From contig JAWKHX010000009.1 in the NCBI GenBank assembly GCA_041394605.1, positions 62,001 to 126,000 of the forward strand: a stretch of 64,000 bases of DNA. The letters are read 5' to 3'. Position 1 is the first letter of the stretch. Every line of letters begins with the position of its first letter. Shown here one piece after another: positions 34,137 through 41,812 of this stretch. A model generated the notes under the pieces. That model was not told the DNA's origin. It did not search any database and worked only from the letters and a program-made list of their open reading frames with translations. This DNA comes from UBA668 sp041394605. GTDB lineage: Bacteria > Actinomycetota > Acidimicrobiia > Acidimicrobiales > Ilumatobacteraceae. Both the position numbers and the translations under genes were made by a program.

Positions 34137-34310
34137 GCCGGGGCTGGCATGCTTCGGTTCCGAGCGGCCAGCAGGTGAGCACTTCTGTCGACGGAGCTTC
34201 GAGTTCTGAGGTCAGACCGTGCCCCTGCTGGTTCGTGAGGAAGGGCGTCATGGCCAGTGGGATGATGTGCTGCGAGCACCAGATCCATTAGTCCGCCGGG
34301 TTCTTCCTCC
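34137..34310 (+). ncRNA. Bridge RNA of the IS110 element (target loop and donor loop)
   Basis: Three structures are visible. A 5' hairpin has GCTTCGG/CCGAGC at 34151-34165. The target loop (34168-34231) has outer stem CCAGCAGG/CCTGCTGG, GCAC/GTGC inside it, and apical hairpin CGGAGCT-TCG-AGTTCTG; its left strand holds GTCGAC (34187-34192), identical to the left target plus core C, and its right strand AGGTCAG (34209-34215), complementary to CTGACCT of the right target. The donor loop (34237-34309) has stems GAGGAAG/CTTCCTC and GGCG/CGCC and apical GTGCT-GCG-AGCAC; its left strand GTGGGATG (34257-34264) equals the element's right end, and CCATTAG (34285-34291) is complementary to CTAATGG at the left end. 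All four guides fit the published IS621 bridge RNA geometry. RNA ends are estimates. Confidence 0.88.
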
Positions 34311-34336
34311 ACGCTTGGTGAACAGGCAGGTGAGGA

Positions 34337-35575
34337 ATGGGAGGTGCGGACGTGGAGGTGTTCGTCGGGATCGATTGGGCTGAGGATCACCACGATGTGT
34401 GCGTGCAAGGCCCGGACGGTCGGGTCGTGGCGAAGGGTCGGGTGCCGGACGGGATCGCCGGGATCGGCAAGATCCACGAGCTCGTCGATCGGGCCCGCCC
34501 GGATGACGACACATCGGTCGAGGTGATCGTCGGGATCGAGATCGATCGTGGCCTGTTGGTGCGGGCGTTGCTCGCAGCGGGCTATGTGGTGATTGCGGTG
34601 AACCCGTTGTCGGTCGACCGTTATCGGGACCGGCATCGGGTCTCGGGCGCGAAGTCCGACCCGGGCGACGCGTTCGTGTTGGCCGAGATGGTCCGGGTCG
34701 ACCGGGCGTTGCATCAACCGGTCGCCGGGGACAGCGTCGAGGTCGAGGCGTTGAAGCTCGTCGCCCGGGCGCATCAGAACGCGATCTGGTCACGGCGTCG
34801 ACTCGCGAACCAGCTCCGGTCGGGGCTGCGTGAGTACTTCCCGGCGATCCTGGGCTTGTTCGACGATGTCGCCGACCGGGACTGCCTCGCCGTGCTCGCC
34901 GAGGCCCCGACCCCGGCCCGTGCTCGCCGATTGTCGCAATCGAAGATCGCCGCTGCGCTCCGGCGTGGTGGCCGCAAGCTCAACATCGACCGGCAGGCCG
35001 CCAAGATCCAGGCGGCGTTGCGGGAGCCGGCGTTGCAGCAACCCGATCCGGTCGCTGACGCCTATGGGGCGATCACGTCGTCGCTGGTGCGGCTGCTCCA
35101 GGCCCACACCGTCGAGATCGCCGCGCTCGAGGAGACCCTCACCGAGGGTTTCGCGAAGCACCCGGATGCTGAGCTGCTCCGCAGCATCCCCGGACTCGGG
35201 ATCGTCACCGGCGCCCGGGTGCTCGCAGAGTTCGGTGACGACCCCAACCGCTACACAGACGCCAAAGCGCGCAAGAACTACGCCGGGACCAGCCCGCTCA
35301 CCGTCGCCTCCGGCAACCGACGCGTCGTCCGCGCTCGGCACGTCCGCAACCGTCGACTCGCCGACGCACTGCACTGGTGGGCGTTCAACGCAATCACCCG
35401 TTCACCCGGAGCACGAGCGCTCTACGACCAACGACGAGCCGCCGGCGACACCCACTCCGGCGCCCTCCGCGTCGTCGCCAACCGCCTCGTCGGCATCCTC
35501 CACGGCATCCTCAAGACCCACACCGCCTACAACGAAGACACCGCCTGGGCACACCGAACCCAACTCGCCGCTTGA
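34337..35575 (+). CDS. IS110-family DEDD recombinase/transposase
   Basis: The transposase has 412 residues. The N-terminal RuvC-like domain shows the DEDD set: D13 in VGIDWAEDHH, E68 in IVGIEIDRG, D108 and D111 in AKSDPGDAFVLAEM. A helical middle region (130-270) is followed by the C-terminal Transposase_20 domain: LLRSIPGLGIVTGARVLAEFGD, ARKNYAGTSPLTVASGNRRV with the probable nucleophile S325, then RHVRNRRLADALHWWAF. Spacing matches IS621 closely. ATG was chosen 27 bp after the donor-loop stem of the bridge RNA; an upstream start would run into the RNA. All catalytic residues are present, so the element could be active. Confidence 0.93.
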   Translation: MGGADVEVFVGIDWAEDHHDVCVQGPDGRVVAKGRVPDGIAGIGKIHELVDRARPDDDTSVEVIVGIEIDRGLLVRALLAAGYVVIAVNPLSVDRYRDRHRVSGAKSDPGDAFVLAEMVRVDRALHQPVAGDSVEVEALKLVARAHQNAIWSRRRLANQLRSGLREYFPAILGLFDDVADRDCLAVLAEAPTPARARRLSQSKIAAALRRGGRKLNIDRQAAKIQAALREPALQQPDPVADAYGAITSSLVRLLQAHTVEIAALEETLTEGFAKHPDAELLRSIPGLGIVTGARVLAEFGDDPNRYTDAKARKNYAGTSPLTVASGNRRVVRARHVRNRRLADALHWWAFNAITRSPGARALYDQRRAAGDTHSGALRVVANRLVGILHGILKTHTAYNEDTAWAHRTQLAA

Positions 35576-35598
35576 CACGACCCGCACGTGGGATGTCT
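35572..35598 (+). promoter_or_regulatory. Right-end half of a promoter completed only in the excised circle
   Basis: A perfect -35 hexamer TTGACA (35572-35577) overlaps the transposase stop. When the right end joins the left end across the CT core, the sequence 18 bp later is T-CT-AAT (35596-35598 plus 34127-34129), five of six bases of TATAAT. Transcription would start near 34136, just before the bridge RNA structures. In the integrated form no -35 lies at the right distance from the left end. Confidence 0.7.
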
Positions 35599-35616
35599 GA
35601 CCTGCACCGACAGCCG

Positions 35617-35650
35617 GTGTGACGCACGCCCCGAGTGGCGTGTGTCGCAC
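35617..35650 (+). terminator. Hairpin right of the IS, probable original terminator of the antitoxin-like gene
   Basis: GTGTGACGCACGCC pairs over all 14 positions (two G-U) with GGCGTGTGTCGCAC around a 6-nt loop. It lies outside the right IS boundary. Removing the element would place it about 27 bp after the stop at 34117, where a terminator would be expected. Confidence 0.55.
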
Positions 35651-35676
35651 CTGCGCCCCCCGGCGGCTGGGGCATC

Positions 35677-36186
35677 ATGGTGGGCATCGAGCACATCCCC
35701 GCCATCGTCACCCGAGAAGGCACACCGGAGGACTTCGACCGGTACTTCGAAGAGGGTTTCCGCAGCCTCAGCGCGGAGTCGCGTCACCTGCGGTTCTTCA
35801 CCGCCGTGCGCGAACTGCCGGAGGACGTGAAGACGCGCCTGCGCAACGTCGACGGGTGGAACCACGCGGCCGTCATCGCCTTCGATGCGGCCGTGCGCGA
35901 CGACGACCACCCCGAGGGCCGGCCGGTGGGCGTGGCCCGCTGGATCGGACGCGAGGCCGGGCCGCCGGAACTCAGCGTCACGATCATCGACGACTACCAG
36001 GGGCAGGGTGTGGGTACCCGCCTGATGGATGCCCTGCTGGCCCTGGCCCGCAAGCGCGGCGTGCGCCGGATCATCGCCGACATGCTGCGCGAGAACACCG
36101 GAATGCGCCACCTGTGCAACCGCTACAACGCCACCGTGCAGCCCAGCGGCGATCCGGTGGTGGTGCGCTACCGCATCGACGTCTGA
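35677..36186 (+). CDS. GNAT family acetyltransferase
   Basis: The protein is 169 residues with EGTPEDFDRYFEEGFRSLSAESRHLRFF at the N-terminus, then ELSVTIIDDYQGQGVGTRLMDALLALARKRGVRRIIADML (acetyl-CoA loop Q-G-Q-G-V-G-T, about residues 108-114) and NTGMRHLCNRYN. The N-terminal S-x-E-S-R-x-L-R-F string is shared with acetyltransferase domains of protein acetyltransferase (Pat/acyl-CoA synthetase-fused) type, which modify lysines. The ATG giving MVGIEHIPAIV was chosen; a GTG 42 bp upstream would overlap the hairpin after the IS. Confidence 0.82.
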   Translation: MVGIEHIPAIVTREGTPEDFDRYFEEGFRSLSAESRHLRFFTAVRELPEDVKTRLRNVDGWNHAAVIAFDAAVRDDDHPEGRPVGVARWIGREAGPPELSVTIIDDYQGQGVGTRLMDALLALARKRGVRRIIADMLRENTGMRHLCNRYNATVQPSGDPVVVRYRIDV

Positions 36187-36196
36187 CGACGGCCGT

Positions 36197-38914
36197 TCAC
36201 AGCTCCAGCGCGGCGTTCAGCGCGTCGGTGTCCCCATCCGTCCACCCTGGCGGTGGCACCAGGGCCGCCCAGGCCCGGGTGAGTTCGTTGCGGTAGTCGT
36301 GGCCGTAGCCGGGGCTGGCGGAGAACCCGTTCATCAGGTCGAAGCTCTCCTGCACGAAGCCCACCAGTGGGTTCCACGCGGTGGCACTTGGCAGGTCCGC
36401 GGGCGGCGGGTCGGCACCCCAACCGGGGTCGCTCAGCAGGTTGCCCGGTCGCCAGGTGCCGATGGCATCCGACGGGTGGTGGAGGTACAGCACCCGTGGA
36501 GTGGCCCAGCCACTGTCGTCGGAGGGGATGCCGGCTTCGTTGTTGGCCAGCCGCACATGGGTGAGCGCCGGCCACTCGGGCGCCCACGACGGGCCGGCGG
36601 GGCGGTCGTCAACCAGCGCGCCGTAGATCGGGTTCTTCGCCGTGGGACCCACGAACAGCGCGCCGGCGCACTGGGCAACGATGGCTGCGACCGACGCCTC
36701 CAGCGAGCCCTCGTCGAAGGCGGCCTCGCCGCCGAACGAGCCGAGGCTCTCGCCGTAGGCGATCAGCCTCGGCCGGTTTCCCTCCGGCCGTGCCGACCAT
36801 GCCTCGTGCACGGCGGCGAACAGGGCCGCTCCGAGTTGCGGCGGGCTCTCGGTGTCCAGCAGGAAGGCCACCCAGCTGGGCAGGTACGAGTACTGCACGG
36901 ACACGATGGCGGTGTCGCCGCCCCACATGTACTCCAGGGTGCGGGCGGCGTTGGGGTTCACCCAGCCGGTGCCGGTGGGGGTCACCACCACCAGCACGGC
37001 ACGGTCGAAGGCGCCCGTGCGTTCCAACTCCCGCACCGCGAGGTCCACCCGCTCGGCCAGCGAGTCCGCGGACTGCAGGCCGACGTACACGCGCACCGGT
37101 TGGAGCGCGGCGTCCAGCCCGCGCACCTCGGCAATGTCCGCCGGGTCGCTGGCGGTGCCGACGAAGTTGCGCCCCTCGTAGCCGAGGTCGTCGAAGTCCA
37201 CCAGCGAATCCGGGCCGCCGGACACCACTGGTGACGTGGGCCGTTCGATGCCCTCCGCGGTGGTGTCGTCGAACGCGCTGAAGTTGCCGTCGGCCCACGA
37301 GGAGAAGCCGTCCACCGCGAACTGCAGGCCGACGGCGACGACGATCAGCACGGCGGTGCCGGCGACCCATCGCGACCACGCCCGCGGCATGCGCCGGGCC
37401 GCAGCGCGGTCCACCCGGTACACCGCGTGCTTGACGACGCGGCCGATCGTGATGAGCACCACGGCGAGGAGTGCCGTGAGGAGCAGCATCGGGATGACCG
37501 CGGTGGCCGCCAGCGGGCCCATGCCCACCAGCGAACGTTGCTCCCGTTGCCACTGCACCCAGCGGACCGGCCCGAGCACCAGGACGAACACGGCCACGAA
37601 GAGGAGCACCGTGTCAGCGATGTCCGTGACGCGGGGCGGCACCCGCTTGCCGGTGGTGCGCAGGATGCTGCGGATCAGCCGGTGCAGCACGCCACCAAGA
37701 CCGAACCCGATGGCGATCGAGATGGCGCTGACCGCGGCCTGGATCAGCGGCGACCGCGGCAGCAACGACGGCCACAGCGAGATCCACCAGCAGTACACCG
37801 CCCCGAGCATCGACCCGAAGGTGGGGAGGGCTGCCAGGCGGCGGCGCAGGCGGATGAGCGCAGGCGGCGGGGCAGCGGCCAGTGCCGCCTGCTCCTCGGC
37901 CTGTTCGGCCAGCGAGCCGTCCACCCACTGGTCGAGTTCGTCCCAGCGGTCGTACAGCCACGCCTCACGATCATCCGCGGCTGGCAGCACCTCCGGCGGG
38001 TACACCCAGGCGTGGAACCGGATGGTGTGGCCCACGGGCAGGTGCCGCCAGATCTGGCGCGGGCCCGACAGCGATTCCAGCCCGGTGTGGCCCACGAGGA
38101 CCACGGTGGCCTGTGGCGCGTGGGTGAGCGCAGTGTCCACGCCCTTCACCTTCGGGGGCAGGAGGTGCTGCAACGCTTCGGCGCGCTCGGCCAGATCGGG
38201 CCGCCCGGCGTCGCGCAGCGCGATCGGCGCGCGGGCCTTGCGTTCCGGTGTGACGTTGCCGCCCTCGGGGAACAGCACCACGGCATCCCTGCCCGTGGCC
38301 GCGCCGGCCAGCCTGGCGAGCTCGTCGACCACCTTCGTGCGGCCGGACTTCGACGGCGACACGAACGTCGCCCCGACCCGGTTGAGGATGACGTCGATCG
38401 ACGGGTCCAGTTGCAGGAGGTCCTTGAGGACGATCTGCGGGCGGCGCGGGCGCGCTCCGTTGACGATGCGGTCGATGATGAGGAACGAGTCGCCGGCGCC
38501 GGCATGACGGGACAGCACGAGCAAGGGCTGCGCGGTGTCGATCCCGGTGACGTCGCCCTCGTACGCGAACCGCAGGCTGAACGTGACCCGCGCGCTGGCC
38601 ATCAATCGGCGGAGGAACCAGGCCAGCAGGCGGTAGTGGCGGTCCAACCACCGCTCGTCGCCGAGGTGGCGGCCGAAGCCAGAGGCCAGCCAGTACCAGA
38701 AGAGCACCGCGAGCGCGCCCACCTCCAGCGCCAGGTACAGCACGGTGAACCAGGCGAGGCGGAACAGGCGCCAGCGGCCGGGCACGAACCGCGACACGAA
38801 TGCCGTGACCAGCAGCCACACGGGCAGCAGGCCGAGGGCCCAGAGGAACAGCACGAACAGCGCCGGCACCGTGATCAACCGGCGAGCCCACTTCGGCAGC
38901 AGCAGCAGCTTCAT
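36197..38914 (-). CDS. Fusion of a lysophospholipid acyltransferase with an alpha/beta-hydrolase-9 membrane protein
   Basis: The protein is 905 residues. Residues 1-330 are a PlsC-like acyltransferase with two or three membrane segments, the H-x4-D motif H137-A-G-A-G-D142, a conserved VILNRVGATFVSPS, and FPEGGN (215-220). Residues 370-535 have four or more membrane segments (VLHRLIRSILRTTG, VLLFVAVFVLVLGPVRW), matching the N-terminal part of the Abhydrolase_9 family; residues 560-905 are its hydrolase-like domain with DDLGYEGRNFV and the nucleophile elbow YGESLGS (S723). Both activities therefore look intact. The ATG start follows a short divergent gap with the E1 gene. A lipid-remodelling role is inferred from the domains. 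Confidence 0.8.
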   Translation of the reverse strand: MKLLLLPKWARRLITVPALFVLFLWALGLLPVWLLVTAFVSRFVPGRWRLFRLAWFTVLYLALEVGALAVLFWYWLASGFGRHLGDERWLDRHYRLLAWFLRRLMASARVTFSLRFAYEGDVTGIDTAQPLLVLSRHAGAGDSFLIIDRIVNGARPRRPQIVLKDLLQLDPSIDVILNRVGATFVSPSKSGRTKVVDELARLAGAATGRDAVVLFPEGGNVTPERKARAPIALRDAGRPDLAERAEALQHLLPPKVKGVDTALTHAPQATVVLVGHTGLESLSGPRQIWRHLPVGHTIRFHAWVYPPEVLPAADDREAWLYDRWDELDQWVDGSLAEQAEEQAALAAAPPPALIRLRRRLAALPTFGSMLGAVYCWWISLWPSLLPRSPLIQAAVSAISIAIGFGLGGVLHRLIRSILRTTGKRVPPRVTDIADTVLLFVAVFVLVLGPVRWVQWQREQRSLVGMGPLAATAVIPMLLLTALLAVVLITIGRVVKHAVYRVDRAAARRMPRAWSRWVAGTAVLIVVAVGLQFAVDGFSSWADGNFSAFDDTTAEGIERPTSPVVSGGPDSLVDFDDLGYEGRNFVGTASDPADIAEVRGLDAALQPVRVYVGLQSADSLAERVDLAVRELERTGAFDRAVLVVVTPTGTGWVNPNAARTLEYMWGGDTAIVSVQYSYLPSWVAFLLDTESPPQLGAALFAAVHEAWSARPEGNRPRLIAYGESLGSFGGEAAFDEGSLEASVAAIVAQCAGALFVGPTAKNPIYGALVDDRPAGPSWAPEWPALTHVRLANNEAGIPSDDSGWATPRVLYLHHPSDAIGTWRPGNLLSDPGWGADPPPADLPSATAWNPLVGFVQESFDLMNGFSASPGYGHDYRNELTRAWAALVPPPGWTDGDTDALNAALEL

Positions 38915-38997
38915 CCGTCCCGCCTCCCTGGTTCGTCGCCGCGTGCCGCGACGGTACTCGCGGGCCGGGGTGGGGTGCGGCCTGGCACACTGTGGGC

Positions 38998-41151
38998 GTG
39001 ACGCCGCCGGATCGTGCGCCCCTCGAACACCAACTGGTAGACGCACTCGGTGCGCTGACGGCGGACGACGGCGCAGCGGCGCCGGCAGCTCGGGTGGACG
39101 CCCTGGCCAGCCTGTTCGACACGCAGGTGGCCAGCCGCCACTGCGACCTCGCGGCCCGCTGGCTGCGCGGCCAGGGCAAGGGGTACTACACCATCGGCTC
39201 CTCGGGTCACGAGAGCAATGCCGCGGTGGCCATGGCGTTGCGGCCCGGCGACCCGGCCCTGCTGCACTACCGCAGCGGCGGCTTCTACCTGGCCCGCGCC
39301 GGCCTGGACGGCGTGCGCGACGTGCTGGCGGGAGTGGTGGCTTCCACCGACGAGCCCATCAGCGGCGGACGGCACAAGGTGTTCGGCCGCCACGACCTCG
39401 CCGTCATCCCGCAGACGTCCACCATCGCGTCGCACCTGCCTCGCGCCGTCGGCGTCGCGTTCGCCATCGGCCGGGCCGCCAAGCTCGGCGTACCGTCGCC
39501 GTGGCCCGCCGACGCGCTGGCCGTGTGCTCGTTCGGCGACGCGTCCTCCAACCACGCCTCCGCCACCGCCGCGGTCAACACCGCCCTGCACTGTGCCCAC
39601 CAGCGGCTGCCCCTCCCGCTGCTGTTCGTGTGCGAGGACAACGGGTTGGGCATCAGCGTGCGCACGCCGCAGGACTGGGTGCACGCCGCCTACGGCAACC
39701 GGCCCCACCTGCGGTACGCGCAGGTGGATGGCACCGACCCGGTGGCCGTGCTGGAGGCCACGGAGGAGTTGGGCGAGTGGGTGCGCACCCGGCGCAGCCC
39801 GGCGTTCCTCCACCTTCGCACCGTGCGCTTCGGAGGGCATGCCGGCACGGACGTGGAGAGTGCCTACCGCAGCGCCGCCGAACTGCGCGCCGACGCGGCT
39901 CGCGACCCCATCGTGGGCACGGCGCGGGCGCTGGTGGCCGCAGGCGCGCGTACGGCGGCCGATCTGGTGGCCCGCCACGACGAGGTGCGCGCTGCGGTGT
40001 ACGCCGTCGCCGCCGAGGTGGCGGAGCGCCCGCAGATCGCCACGGCCGACGAGGTGATGGCGCCGCTCGCGCCCCGCCACCCCCACACCGTCGCCGCGGT
40101 GGTGGCTCGCGACGCGGACGGTTCGGCCACCCCGGCCAACGCGCTGACGCTGGCCCAGGCGGTGAACGCCACGCTGGCCGACCTGCTGCGCAGCCGGCGC
40201 GACCTGCTGCTGTTCGGTGAGGACGTGGCCGCGAAGGGCGGGGTGTACGGCGTCACCAAGGGCTTGCTCGCCCAGGCCGGCGCCGGGCGGGTGTTCGACA
40301 CCCTGCTCGACGAGACCAGCATCCTCGGCCTCGCCCTCGGCGCCGCCGTCAGCGGCTTCCTGCCGATCGCCGAGATCCAGTACCTCGCCTACCTGCACAA
40401 CGCCGAGGACCAACTGCGCGGCGAGGCGGCCACCCTGCAGTTCTTCTCCGAGGGGCGGTACCGCAACGGGATGGTCGTGCGCATTGCCGGCCTCGGCTAC
40501 CAGGAGGGGTTCGGCGGCCACTTCCACAACGACGACTCGCTGACGGTGCTGCGCGACCTGCCGGGGGTGGTGGTGGCCGTCCCCGCCCGTCCCGACGACG
40601 CTGCCGGCATGTTGCGCACGCTCGTGGCCGCGGCCGAGGCCGACGGCACCGTGGGCGTGTTCGTGGAGCCGATCGCCCGTTACCACACCACCGACCTGTT
40701 CGGGAAGGGCGACGGCCTGTGGGCGGCCGCGCCGGACCCCGCCGCGCACGTGCCGATCGGCGCCGCCCGCACGTACGGCGACGGCCGCGACATGACCATC
40801 CTGACGTTCGGCAACGGGCTGTTCCTGTCGCTGCGGGTGGCCCGCCGCCTGCAGGAGCGCGGGGTGTTCGCCCGTGTGGTGGACCTGCGCTGGATCTGTC
40901 CGCTGCCGGTGGAGGACATGGTGCGCGAGGCGGAAGCCACCGGCACCGTGCTGGTGGTGGACGAAACCCGCAGGGCCGGCGGCGTGGGTGAGGGGATCGT
41001 CGCCGAACTGGTGGATGCCGGCTTCCGCGGGCGTGTCGCCCGAGTGGCCAGCAAGGACAGCTTCATCCCCCTCGGCGACGCCGCCAAGCTGGTGCTGCTC
41101 AGCGAAGCGGACATCGAGGCGGCCGTCGAACGCCTGCTCAGCGGCGCCTGA
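38998..41151 (+). CDS. 2-oxoacid (branched-chain/acetoin type) dehydrogenase E1, alpha and beta fused
   Basis: The protein is 717 residues. The alpha part (1-350) has GYYTIGSSGHESNAAVAMAL, HYRSGGFYLARAG, the ThDP motif CSFGDASSNHASATAAVN and DNGLGISVRTP. The beta part (380-717) has ALTLAQAVNATLADLLRS, LFGEDVAAKGGVYGVTKGLL, DETSILGLALGAAVSGFLPIAEIQYLAYLHNAEDQL and VVDLRWICPLPVEDM. Such fused E1 proteins decarboxylate branched-chain or related 2-oxoacids and need an E2 lipoyl protein; none is adjacent. GTG at 38998 was chosen; another GTG six bases upstream is possible. Divergent from the fusion acyltransferase gene. Confidence 0.87.
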   Translation: MTPPDRAPLEHQLVDALGALTADDGAAAPAARVDALASLFDTQVASRHCDLAARWLRGQGKGYYTIGSSGHESNAAVAMALRPGDPALLHYRSGGFYLARAGLDGVRDVLAGVVASTDEPISGGRHKVFGRHDLAVIPQTSTIASHLPRAVGVAFAIGRAAKLGVPSPWPADALAVCSFGDASSNHASATAAVNTALHCAHQRLPLPLLFVCEDNGLGISVRTPQDWVHAAYGNRPHLRYAQVDGTDPVAVLEATEELGEWVRTRRSPAFLHLRTVRFGGHAGTDVESAYRSAAELRADAARDPIVGTARALVAAGARTAADLVARHDEVRAAVYAVAAEVAERPQIATADEVMAPLAPRHPHTVAAVVARDADGSATPANALTLAQAVNATLADLLRSRRDLLLFGEDVAAKGGVYGVTKGLLAQAGAGRVFDTLLDETSILGLALGAAVSGFLPIAEIQYLAYLHNAEDQLRGEAATLQFFSEGRYRNGMVVRIAGLGYQEGFGGHFHNDDSLTVLRDLPGVVVAVPARPDDAAGMLRTLVAAAEADGTVGVFVEPIARYHTTDLFGKGDGLWAAAPDPAAHVPIGAARTYGDGRDMTILTFGNGLFLSLRVARRLQERGVFARVVDLRWICPLPVEDMVREAEATGTVLVVDETRRAGGVGEGIVAELVDAGFRGRVARVASKDSFIPLGDAAKLVLLSEADIEAAVERLLSGA

Positions 41152-41217
41152 CACCTCTCACCCAACTCTCACCTTCCCGCGAAGGGCGCCTCACCCGGCG
41201 ATCGCATCATTCGAGCC

Positions 41218-41799
41218 ATGAGCGAATGGATGTGGTACCTCACCCGGTCCACCGGGATTGTCGCCGCCGTGCTGGCGGTGGCCTCACTGGTCTGGGGGTT
41301 CACCTTCTCGGCCCGCAACACCGGGCGCCGGCTGAAGGCCAACTGGTGGCTGGCGCTGCACAACTGGCTGGGCGGCCTGACGCTGGGCTTCACCGGGGCT
41401 CACATGCTGCTGGCCCTCGTGGACACCAAGGCCGGGCTGCGGTTCATCGATCTGCTCGTGCCGAGCAGCCAGGTCGGCTGGGCCATCGGCTGGGGCGTGG
41501 TGGCGTTCTGGGTCTTCGCCATCGTGACGCTGACGTCGATCGCCCGGGTGCGCCGCCGGCTGCCCCGCAAGGCGTGGCATCTGGTCCACCTGGTGTCGGT
41601 GCCCGCCGTGCTGGTGATGGCGATCCACGCCTACCAGATCGGCAGCGACGCACTCGCCCGCTGGTTCCTGTGGGGCCTCGCCGGCCTTGCCGGGCTGGCC
41701 ATCTACCCCCTGTCCGTCCGCCTCCTCGGTGTCGCCGCCTCTCGCCGCGCTGCCGCCGACTCCACCCGTCTCCCTGTCCGCCAGCGTGCGGCCGCCTGA
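41218..41799 (+). CDS. Ferric-reductase-like/b-type cytochrome membrane protein
   Basis: The protein is 193 residues with about five membrane segments: MWYLTRSTGIVAAVLAVASLVWGF, WLALHNWLGGLTLGFTGAHMLLAL, VGWAIGWGVVAFWVFAIVTLTS, RKAWHLVHLVSVPAVLVMAIHAYQIG and a last one. Histidines in LHNW, GAHM, HLVH and AIHAY are spaced like heme ligands of ferric-reductase-like transmembrane proteins. The ATG opens MSEWMWYL. It is first in a three-gene set with an FMN-binding protein and ApbE, so it probably passes electrons across the membrane to the flavin protein. Confidence 0.82.
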   Translation: MSEWMWYLTRSTGIVAAVLAVASLVWGFTFSARNTGRRLKANWWLALHNWLGGLTLGFTGAHMLLALVDTKAGLRFIDLLVPSSQVGWAIGWGVVAFWVFAIVTLTSIARVRRRLPRKAWHLVHLVSVPAVLVMAIHAYQIGSDALARWFLWGLAGLAGLAIYPLSVRLLGVAASRRAAADSTRLPVRQRAAA

Positions 41800-41812
41800 A
41801 CCGGAGCATTCC

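Larger units (their letters stand above)
34125..35598 (+). mobile_element. IS110-family insertion sequence with bridge RNA; CT core
   Basis: The ends are set by guide RNA matches rather than by inverted repeats, which this family usually lacks. The left boundary is GTCGA-CT-AATGG (core CT at 34125-34126); the right is GTGGGATGT-CT-GACCT (core CT at 35597-35598). One copy of the core belongs to the element, giving about 1472 bp. Rejoining the flanks gives the empty target GTCGA-CT-GACCT. Contents: 210 bp of left non-coding sequence with a two-loop RNA, one DEDD transposase gene, and about 21 bp after its stop. It inserted 7 bp downstream of a small antitoxin-like gene. Confidence 0.88.

Noticed and set aside
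34143..34172. A longer 5' hairpin (GCTGGC/GCCAGC) in the bridge RNA region
   Set aside because: It competes with the 8-bp outer stem of the target loop (34168-34175); I kept the shorter hairpin at 34151-34165 and the target-loop stem, but the alternative fold may exist.
34125..35598. Terminal inverted repeats or a target-site duplication at the IS ends
   Set aside because: None found beyond the shared CT; this is normal for IS110-family elements.
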